Shown here piece after piece: positions 1 to 5,482 of a stretch of DNA of 7,056 nucleotides (position 1 is the stretch's first letter; each line of letters starts with the position of its first letter). The translations under genes were made by a program, and so were the position numbers. The stretch spans positions 1-7,056 of the forward strand of contig JAEUJK010000226.1 in the NCBI GenBank assembly GCA_016794735.1. Direction: 5' to 3'. Below the pieces are notes generated by a model. The model was given only the letters and a program-made list of their open reading frames with translations, searched no databases and was not told where the DNA came from. Source of the DNA: Gemmatimonadota bacterium (GTDB lineage: Bacteria; Gemmatimonadota; Gemmatimonadetes; Gemmatimonadales; Gemmatimonadaceae).

Positions 1-1
1 G

Positions 2-523
2 GTGGGCCGCGATCCGGGCCACTCCGACTTCAACCACGATGCCGACCAGCCGAAGTTCGCGGGGGCCGCGGTGTCGCGCCCGGACTCCAAGCTGCGGATC
101 GTTGGTGGCGTGGAAATGGCCGACTCGTTGTCCGCCGTCGAACAGAAGGCCGGCCGCAATGTCGCGATCCGCGCCGACGAGGGTGAACACTTCCACTTCG
201 GGCATGTCGGTCGCCTGCAGGATCGCGTGACCTTCCACGCCCTGGAGCACACGGACATCACGATCGGCAATGACGATGCCTTCGGGTACCATGTCGTCGT
301 GCACGGCGGGCCGGATGACGGCTCGGATCCGCATGAACTCACGCGGATCGATGACGAGGTCGTCGTGAAGGACTGGGCCGTGGTCTTCCGGTCCAAGGTG
401 GGCAAGGGCGTCGTCATCGGGACGCGTGCCTACGTCGATGGCTCGCACCTCGCGCCGGGCACCGTCGTGCCGGACCGCGCGATCATGATCAAGGACAAGA
501 TCGTCGGGTACGTGGAGTGGTAG
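2..523 (+). CDS. Gamma-class (Cam-type) carbonic anhydrase homologue, 5' end outside window
   Basis: Members of this left-handed beta-helix family hydrate CO2 to bicarbonate at a metal held by three histidines across trimer subunits. Counting from the GTG at base 2, the 173 visible residues match archaeal Cam closely: IRADEG at 56-61 (Cam Arg59, Asp61, Glu62), LQD at 72-74 (Gln75, Asp76), HALE at 79-82 (His81 and proton-shuttle Glu84), and a VFRSKVG turn near 128-134. The hexapeptide register runs Ile88, Phe94, Val100. His101 matches Cam His122, but the His117 position is Tyr96, with a His at 97. The acidic loop after HALE is about 18 residues shorter than in Cam, and roughly ten extra residues follow HGGP. 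The frame is open at the window edge, so the start and any signal peptide lie upstream; the GTG at base 2 is probably not the true start. The fold assignment is firm. Catalytic competence is uncertain because of the Tyr96 substitution. Confidence 0.85.
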   Translation: MGRDPGHSDFNHDADQPKFAGAAVSRPDSKLRIVGGVEMADSLSAVEQKAGRNVAIRADEGEHFHFGHVGRLQDRVTFHALEHTDITIGNDDAFGYHVVVHGGPDDGSDPHELTRIDDEVVVKDWAVVFRSKVGKGVVIGTRAYVDGSHLAPGTVVPDRAIMIKDKIVGYVEW

Positions 524-526
524 TGG

Positions 527-545
527 GGTCACGCCTTGCGTGACC
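527..545 (+). terminator. Perfect 8-bp stem-loop after the carbonic anhydrase gene
   Basis: GGTCACGC (527-534) and GCGTGACC (538-545) form a perfect 8-bp stem with a CTT loop, beginning three bases after the TAG stop. No T-tract follows (the next bases are TTGGGGGAG), so this is not a textbook intrinsic terminator. It could be a T-less terminator, an RNA 3'-end stabiliser or a processing site. The same architecture recurs at 4547-4565. Confidence 0.5.
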
Positions 546-652
546 TTGGGGGAGAGGGGGCAGGAGCGCTACGCGGACGGCGGTTGACTTTCGCCGACAG
601 GGCCTGAGCTTGATCGAGGCCCCCGCGCTCCTTCCTCCTCTCCCTGTTTTCC

Positions 653-1969
653 ATGCCGTCACGCCGTGAATTCTCCCGCACGTCCCTCGCCGCCCTCGGT
701 GCGGCGGCCCTGGGGCGATGGCCGGTGATCGAGCGTCACGCCCACCAGGGCGTCCGCATCAACGGAGATCGGCTCAACGCCCACCTCAAGGCGCTCTCGG
801 CGTTTGGAGCGAACCCGCAGGGCGGGGTGAGTCGCGTGGCCTACAGCGAGTACGACCGGCTTGGCCGCGAGTACGTGATGGGGCTGATGCGCGAGGCGGG
901 GCTCACGGTGACGGTCGACACCGCCGGCAACATCCATGGGGCCCGGGCGGGCTCGGATCCCGCGAAGAAGCCGCTCTGGTTCGGGTCGCACGTGGATTCG
1001 GTCCCCGAAGGCGGCAACTACGATGGCCCGGTCGGGAGCCTCGGCGCGATCGAGGTGGCACAGACCCTCAAGGAGCGTGGCATCACGACGCGTCACCCGA
1101 TCAATGTCGTGATCTTCCAGAACGAGGAAGGGGGCACGGTGGGCAGCCGCGCGATCGTGGGCGAGTTGCACGAGGCCGACCTCGACCTGGGCACGCGCAG
1201 CGGCAAGACGATCCGCAGCGGGATCACCTTCATCGGCGGCAATGTGCCGCGACTCGCCGAGGCGCAGCGCAAGGCCGGCGACGTCGCCGCCTACATCGAG
1301 CTGCACATCGAGCAGGGTGGCAACCTCGACAAGGAACAGCTCAACATTGGCGTGGTCGAGGGGATCGTCGGCATCGGGTGGTGGGACGTGACGATCGAGG
1401 GGTTTGCGAACCACGCCGGCACCACGGCCATGAACGACCGGCGCGATGCCATGCTCGCCTTTGCGCGCTATACCGACATGGTGAATCGCGTCGTCACGAG
1501 CGAACCGGGCCGACAGGTCGGGACGGTCGGGATGGTGATGGCGTTCCCCGGGGCGCGGAATGTCATCCCGGGCAAGGTGCAGTGTTCGCTCGAACTGCGT
1601 GATCTCGACAATGCCAAGATCACGCGGTTGTTCGAGCGCGTGCGCGCCGAGTGCGTGAAGATCGGCGAGGCGACCGGCACCACGTTTGCCTTCCAGTCGA
1701 CGCACCAATCGGCCTCGGCGATGTGCGATACCGGGATCATGTCCACGATCGCCGCGCAGGCGAGGGGATTGGGGCTCAGCCACCGCCAGATGCCGAGCGG
1801 CGCGGGCCACGACGCGCAACACATGGCCAAGGTCTGTCCGTCGGCGATGATCTTTGTGCCGAGCATCAAGGGGATCTCACACGCGCCGCAGGAGTTCTCC
1901 ACGCCACAAGACATCACCAACGGTGCCAACGTGCTCCTCCAGACGGTGCTCGCCCTCGACGCGAAGTAG
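653..1969 (+). CDS. Tat-exported M20 family Zn amidase (hydantoinase/carbamoylase type)
   Basis: This 438-residue protein belongs to the M20 branch that includes N-carbamoyl-L-amino-acid hydrolase, beta-ureidopropionase and allantoate amidohydrolase, which cleave ureido or amide bonds with a two-metal site. Expected ligands and catalytic residues are visible: His113 in GSHVDS, Asp124 in NYDG, Glu158-Glu159 in QNEEG, His218 in ELHIEQG and His420 in GISHAP. SGAGHDAQH (His386) and the lid-domain ANHAGTTAM segment (His254) fit substrate-binding residues. The loop after NEEG is only GTV before GSRAIVG, shorter than the usual family segment containing Arg-Phe. The N-terminus MPSRREFSRTSLAALGAAAL resembles a twin-arginine signal, although the hydrophobic stretch is short; most family members are cytosolic. 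The exact substrate cannot be read from sequence. The ATG at 653 is chosen because it places the RR motif at residues 4-5; there is no clear Shine-Dalgarno. The DUF5916 gene follows after 55 bases and may be co-transcribed. Confidence 0.9.
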   Translation: MPSRREFSRTSLAALGAAALGRWPVIERHAHQGVRINGDRLNAHLKALSAFGANPQGGVSRVAYSEYDRLGREYVMGLMREAGLTVTVDTAGNIHGARAGSDPAKKPLWFGSHVDSVPEGGNYDGPVGSLGAIEVAQTLKERGITTRHPINVVIFQNEEGGTVGSRAIVGELHEADLDLGTRSGKTIRSGITFIGGNVPRLAEAQRKAGDVAAYIELHIEQGGNLDKEQLNIGVVEGIVGIGWWDVTIEGFANHAGTTAMNDRRDAMLAFARYTDMVNRVVTSEPGRQVGTVGMVMAFPGARNVIPGKVQCSLELRDLDNAKITRLFERVRAECVKIGEATGTTFAFQSTHQSASAMCDTGIMSTIAAQARGLGLSHRQMPSGAGHDAQHMAKVCPSAMIFVPSIKGISHAPQEFSTPQDITNGANVLLQTVLALDAK

Positions 1970-1979
1970 AACAAAGCGC

Positions 1980-2013
1980 GCGGGTTGTCCGTAGAACGGT
2001 TCTGCCCACCCGC
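1980..2013. repeat. Nested inverted repeat between the M20 and DUF5916 genes
   Basis: GCGGGT (1980-1985) pairs with ACCCGC (2008-2013). Inside, CCGT (1989-1992) pairs with ACGG (1996-1999) around an AGA loop. An alternative overlapping dyad, AGAAC-G-GTTCT (1993-2003), is an 11-base palindrome with a central base and would suit a dimeric DNA-binding protein better than RNA folding. The structure occupies most of the 55-base gap and ends 11 bases before the next ATG. It could be an attenuating hairpin or an operator; there is no T-tract. Function is inferred only. Confidence 0.35.
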
Positions 2014-2024
2014 TCCCTGTCGTC

Positions 2025-4523
2025 ATGCGTCGCCTGTGTGTTGCCGCCGTCCTGGTCGTTCTCGCCAACCCGGTCTCCCTTTCGTCCCAGTCGCGTGAGG
2101 CAGGGGGGCGCGCGCGGGTGGAGCGGACTGACCAACCGGTGGTCGTCGACGGGCGCGATACGGATGCGGTGTGGTCGCGGGCGCAGCGGGTGGACGAGTT
2201 CCGTCAGTTTGCCCCGACCGAGGATGGGGCGCCGACCTATCGCACCGAAGTGCGCGCGGCCTACGACGACCGTCGGCTGTACGTCTTTGTCCGCGCGTTC
2301 GACCCACATCCCGACAGCCTGCTCGCCCTCCTGAGCCGTCGCGACGTCCGGACGAATTCCGACCAACTCAAGATCATCATCGATGGGTATCGGGACCGGC
2401 GGACCGGGATCGAGCTGATGGTGAACCCGGCCGGGGTGAAGCGTGATGCCGCGATCTACAGTGACATCGTCGAGGACATGACCTGGGATGGGATCTGGGA
2501 TGTGGGGGTCACGATCGACTCGCTGGGATGGACGGCGGAGTTTGCCGTGCCGTTCAGCCAGGTGCGGTTCAATGCGGGGACGTCCGGATTCGGCTTTGGT
2601 GTGTGGCGCGACATCGCGCGCCTGAATGAACGTGTCTCGTGGCCGACCTATCGCACGTCGAGCCAGACGTTGGCGTCGCAGCTCGGCACCCTCGAGGGCT
2701 TCACCGGGCTCACGCGTGCGAGCCGCCTGGAGTTGTTGCCCTACACGGTGACCAAGAACGTCACCGAGGTCACGCAGACCGGGTGGGATCATCCGCAGAA
2801 AGTCGCGGCCGGGATCGACGTGAAGTACGGGTTGACCTCGAACCTGACGCTGGATGCGACGGTCAATCCCGACTTCGGCCAGGTGGAAGCCGACCCCGCA
2901 ATCCTGAACCTGACGGCGTTCGAGGTGCGCTTCGAGGAGCGGCGGCCTTTCTTCCAGGAAGGTGGTGGCCTCTTTCGGTGTGGCGGGCCGTGCGAGGGGA
3001 TCTTCTATACCCGCCGCATCGGGCGCACGCCCCAGCTGCGCAGTGCCGCCGCGGATCCCGTGTCGACGACGATCCTGGGCGCCGGCAAGTTGACCGGACG
3101 GCTCGGCAACGGACTCTCGTTAGGCCTCGTGGAGGCGGTGACCCGTCGCGAGGTGGGGATCGGGGGGCGGACGATCGAGCCGCGCACCAACTACCTCGTG
3201 GCGCGTGCGGTGAAGGAGCTGCGGCAGGGGCGCTCGTCCTTCGGGCTGATGGCCACCGCGGTGAACCGCGACCTCGACGCCGAGACGTCACCCTTCCTGC
3301 GCCGTGATGCCTTTACGGTAGTGGCCCAGGGCTTTCACCGGTTTGCGCGGGAGAGCTGGGAAGTGATGGGGTACACCGGGCGGAACATCGTGCGCGGGAG
3401 CGAGGAAGCGATCGCCCGCACCCAGCTGAGTTCCGTCCACTACTACCAGCGCCCCGGGCACGAGGAGACGTTCGACCCGACGCGCACTTCGCTGGGGGGC
3501 GGCGTCATCGGCGGCAGCCTCTCCAAGCTTCGCGGGCAGGTGCGTTACAGCAATTTCGTGCGCGCGGCCGGTCCGGGACTCGAGCTGAATGACCTGGGGT
3601 TCGTCCCGCTGGTCAACGACATCTCGGTGCGCCAGACGTTGTCGTTCCAGGGGCTGCGTCCCACGCGACTGTACCGGCGCACGTTCAACTCGTTGACGAG
3701 TGAGCAGCACTGGACGACCGGGGGGCTCCCCGCGGGCTCCAACGTGACGCTGCACACGTCGGCGGAGTTCCCGAACTTCTGGGGGGCGGCGTTCACCTAT
3801 CGACTCGTGGATATTGGCGCGTCGCACTGCATGTCGTGCGCGCGCGGGGGGCCGGCGGTTCGCCAGTCGGCCAAGCACGACTTCTCGATCAACATCCAGG
3901 GGGATCCGCGCCCGGCTTTTGTGCCCTCGCTCGACATCGGATTCGGCCATGGCGACGAGCAGAACTCCTATGGCATCGGCATCGGCGTGAACCTGGAGAT
4001 GCGCATCGCGAGCCGATTCTCCATGAGCTTCGGGCCCAACTACGTGCATCGCAACGACGACCAGCAGTGGGTGGCCAACTTTGGCGCCGCCCTGAGCGAC
4101 ACCACGCACTACACCTTTGCACACATGCGCCAGCGAACCTACGGGTTCACGACGCGCGCCAACTGGACCCTGTCGCCCACCCTCTCGTTCCAGTTCTACG
4201 GCCAGCCGTTCCTCTCCACCGGCCACTTCACGGACTGGCGGGAACTCGCGAACCCGTTGGCCAGGGACTACGACGCGCGCTTCCGACGATATGGGGGTGG
4301 TGCCAACCCCCCCGGGTTCAACGTGAAGCAGTTCAACAGCAATGCGGTCGTGCGCTGGGAGTACCGCCCGGGGTCGGCGCTGTTCGTGGTGTGGCAGCAG
4401 GGCAGGGCCCAAGGTGACCGCAACATCGGCACCTTTGACTGGTCGCGCGACCTGCGGGACCTGTTCGACGCCCACCCGGACAACACGCTGCTGGTCAAGG
4501 CGAGTTGGTGGCTCAACCCGTAG
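2025..4523 (+). CDS. CBM9-like domain + DUF5916 predicted outer-membrane beta-barrel protein
   Basis: This 832-residue envelope protein starts with a Sec-type leader (MRRLCVAAVLVVLANPVSLS). A CBM9-like beta-sandwich follows at about 32-215, with VVVDGRDTDAVW near 39-50, an AAYDDRRLYVFVRAFDP strand pair near 78-94 and a WDVGVTIDSLGWTAEFAVPF stretch. From about 230 to the C-terminus is the DUF5916 region. Its hallmark NPDFGQVEADPA (281-292) leads into RFEERRPFFQEGG (302-314) and the YTRRIGR segment, then many alternating amphipathic strands. The chain ends in LLVKASWWLNP, an aromatic beta-barrel-like terminus. The length is usual for the family. The ligand is not established; the N-terminal domain resembles carbohydrate-binding folds but substrate binding should not be assumed. 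Two close cysteine pairs occur, Cys319/Cys323 (CGGPC) and Cys602/Cys605 (CMSC). No Shine-Dalgarno precedes ATG 2025, and the start is supported by the signal peptide. Confidence 0.92.
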   Translation: MRRLCVAAVLVVLANPVSLSSQSREAGGRARVERTDQPVVVDGRDTDAVWSRAQRVDEFRQFAPTEDGAPTYRTEVRAAYDDRRLYVFVRAFDPHPDSLLALLSRRDVRTNSDQLKIIIDGYRDRRTGIELMVNPAGVKRDAAIYSDIVEDMTWDGIWDVGVTIDSLGWTAEFAVPFSQVRFNAGTSGFGFGVWRDIARLNERVSWPTYRTSSQTLASQLGTLEGFTGLTRASRLELLPYTVTKNVTEVTQTGWDHPQKVAAGIDVKYGLTSNLTLDATVNPDFGQVEADPAILNLTAFEVRFEERRPFFQEGGGLFRCGGPCEGIFYTRRIGRTPQLRSAAADPVSTTILGAGKLTGRLGNGLSLGLVEAVTRREVGIGGRTIEPRTNYLVARAVKELRQGRSSFGLMATAVNRDLDAETSPFLRRDAFTVVAQGFHRFARESWEVMGYTGRNIVRGSEEAIARTQLSSVHYYQRPGHEETFDPTRTSLGGGVIGGSLSKLRGQVRYSNFVRAAGPGLELNDLGFVPLVNDISVRQTLSFQGLRPTRLYRRTFNSLTSEQHWTTGGLPAGSNVTLHTSAEFPNFWGAAFTYRLVDIGASHCMSCARGGPAVRQSAKHDFSINIQGDPRPAFVPSLDIGFGHGDEQNSYGIGIGVNLEMRIASRFSMSFGPNYVHRNDDQQWVANFGAALSDTTHYTFAHMRQRTYGFTTRANWTLSPTLSFQFYGQPFLSTGHFTDWRELANPLARDYDARFRRYGGGANPPGFNVKQFNSNAVVRWEYRPGSALFVVWQQGRAQGDRNIGTFDWSRDLRDLFDAHPDNTLLVKASWWLNP

Positions 4524-4543
4524 TCGGCCCGAGTTGCCGACTC

Positions 4544-4568
4544 CCTGGTGCAGCGTTGCTGCACCGGG
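4544..4568 (+). terminator. Stem-loop after the DUF5916 gene
   Basis: GGTGCAGC (4547-4554) and GCTGCACC (4558-4565) form a perfect 8-bp stem with a GTT loop. It extends to 11 pairs by one T-G wobble and two C-G pairs out to 4544 and 4568. It starts about 20 bases after the stop at 4523. There is no T-tract; the following bases are G-rich. An outer GACTCC/GGAGTC pair (4539-4544 with 4577-4582) competes at base 4544. Its form matches the 527-545 hairpin (shared frame GGT-N3-GC-NTT-GC-N3-ACC), suggesting a common 3'-end element. Confidence 0.5.
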
Positions 4569-4680
4569 CGGGGGCCGGAGTCCACGGTGGGTCGGACATC
4601 GCCGTGTGACGCAGCTGACAAAAGCGCTCCGGTTGTGCGTGGGGTCACGGGCCCCACAGGCCGGATGCACCTGCCCGATT

Positions 4681-4742
4681 CCTGCGTTAGACGGGACGCC
4701 GACGCGAGATGCGTCCAGGCGCCCGACCTAACACGCAGGAGG
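4681..4742 (+). promoter_or_regulatory. Structured 5' leader overlapping the PEP-CTERM gene's ribosome binding site
   Basis: CCTGCGTTAG (4681-4690) is complementary to CTAACACGCAGG (4728-4739) with a two-base AC bulge in the second arm. Inside, GGACGC (4694-4699) pairs with GCGTCC (4711-4716). The second outer arm includes the first three bases (AGG, 4737-4739) of the AGGAGG Shine-Dalgarno, so the folded leader could partly mask it. This is a structural reading only. No known riboswitch consensus is recognised, and the pairing could be chance in GC-rich DNA. Confidence 0.35.
4737..4742 (+). promoter_or_regulatory. Strong Shine-Dalgarno of the PEP-CTERM gene
   Basis: AGGAGG lies five bases before ATG 4748. 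It decides the start in favour of 4748 over an in-frame ATG at 4709, which would add 13 residues ahead of a good signal peptide. It is the only clear, well-spaced ribosome binding site in the window. Confidence 0.8.
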
Positions 4743-4747
4743 AGTGG

Positions 4748-5482
4748 ATGACCGGCAGGATTTCCCGTACCACCTTGGCGCTCGCCGGACTCGCGGCAGC
4801 CTTCGCCGCCCCGGCTCGCATGGAGGCCCAGGCCTGCACCGCCGGCCCCCTGAGCGCCTACCTCGCTTCTGCAGGGCTCGGGTGCACCTTCGGCCAGATC
4901 CGGATGAACCAGTTCAGCAGCGCGGCGCTGGCCGGCTCGTCCTCCAACATCTTCGTGAACCCGTTCACGATGCAGGGCCCGCCAGGGTATACCTGGGTCG
5001 GCTTCACGATCCGCTTCGGCTCGGGCCTGTCCTTCCAGAAGGAAAAGCCGCTCGACTTCGCGTTCTGGTCGAACGGGGCGCCGCTGTATGGCCTGCTCGC
5101 GCAGCAGAACCTCGTGGGGACGCCCACCTATGCGTCCACGCTCCGGGGCCGCCTGAATGCCGACGGCGGGACCTACCGCGCGTTCGATCGCGTCACCAAC
5201 TCGCTGGCGCGCAATCTCCAGGCGTGCGGCAAGATTGGCGCGAACCCGCTGCAGTGCCAGACGGGCACCTCCGAGTGGTCCGGCACCGAACTGCCGGATG
5301 GCGATGACCGCTACCAGGTCGATGCCACGAGCTGGGTCGGACAGCCCGGCGTGCCGTACGACTACACCGTGGCGATGCTCGCTGACCAGTCGACCGTGGC
5401 ACCGGAACCGGCGACGATCCTGCTGTTGTCGACGGGCCTCGGAGGCGTGGGGGCAATGGTCCGCCGTCGGAAGCGCGCCTAG
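4748..5482 (+). CDS. Secreted PEP-CTERM sorting domain protein
   Basis: This 244-residue exported protein has unknown function. Residues 1-29 form a Sec signal peptide (basic MTGRISR, hydrophobic TLALAGLAAAFAA, cleavage plausible after MEAQA). The C-terminus is a canonical PEP-CTERM tripartite signal: Pro219-Glu220-Pro221, a hydrophobic segment at about 222-237 and an Arg/Lys tail (VRRRKRA). In this system an exosortase recognises and processes the tail at the inner membrane, and the mature protein goes to the surface or extracellular matrix. No exosortase is in the window. The central body is rich in Gly, Ser, Thr and aromatic residues, suggesting beta structure, with four cysteines (30, 46, 150, 160) that could form two disulfides. 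I recognise no enzymatic motif. It appears monocistronic, with its own leader, a good ribosome binding site and a downstream intrinsic terminator at 5515-5551. Its TAG overlaps the stop of the convergent gene. Confidence 0.9.
   Translation: MTGRISRTTLALAGLAAAFAAPARMEAQACTAGPLSAYLASAGLGCTFGQIRMNQFSSAALAGSSSNIFVNPFTMQGPPGYTWVGFTIRFGSGLSFQKEKPLDFAFWSNGAPLYGLLAQQNLVGTPTYASTLRGRLNADGGTYRAFDRVTNSLARNLQACGKIGANPLQCQTGTSEWSGTELPDGDDRYQVDATSWVGQPGVPYDYTVAMLADQSTVAPEPATILLLSTGLGGVGAMVRRRKRA

Larger units (their letters stand above)
4524..4747 (+). other. Intergenic region (224 bases) dense in inverted repeats
   Basis: No credible coding frame is seen here. In order it holds: a small TCGGC/GCCGA hairpin (4524-4528 with 4536-4540); the terminator-like hairpin at 4544-4568, enclosed by GACTCC (4539-4544) and GGAGTC (4577-4582); a weak CACGG/CCGTG pair (4583-4587 with 4602-4606); GTGGGG/CCCCAC (4639-4644 with 4652-4657, 7-base loop); and the structured leader at 4681-4742. 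The promoter of the PEP-CTERM gene should lie here. CTGACA at 4615-4620 could be a -35 element but has no convincing -10 partner. Confidence 0.6.

Noticed and set aside
584..612. TTGACT as a -35 box for the M20 gene
   Set aside because: No TATAAT-like -10 is found at 16-18 bases spacing (AGCTTG region), so a promoter cannot be supported from sequence.
659..1822. A 387-residue minus-strand open frame opposite the M20 amidase
   Set aside because: It is a shadow of a gene whose catalytic residues are all present on the plus strand; no independent start signal or motif is seen.
1993..2003. LexA/SOS-box reading of AGAACGGTTCT
   Set aside because: The half-sites are separated by one base rather than the four of the GAAC-N4-GTTC box, and the neighbouring genes are not DNA-repair genes.
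4546..4560. Sigma-54-like promoter (TGG...TTGCT) upstream of the PEP-CTERM gene, attractive because some PEP-CTERM genes are sigma-54 dependent
   Set aside because: The GG-to-GC spacing is nine rather than ten bases and the bases are fully explained by the perfect hairpin at 4547-4565.
3288..4670. A 460-residue minus-strand open frame opposite the DUF5916 gene
   Set aside because: Its composition is typical of antisense frames in high-GC DNA, and the plus frame has unambiguous family motifs and a beta-barrel end.
4709..4747. Earlier in-frame ATG at 4709 for the PEP-CTERM gene
   Set aside because: It would put 13 mostly polar residues before a complete signal peptide and would lie upstream of the strong AGGAGG that serves ATG 4748.
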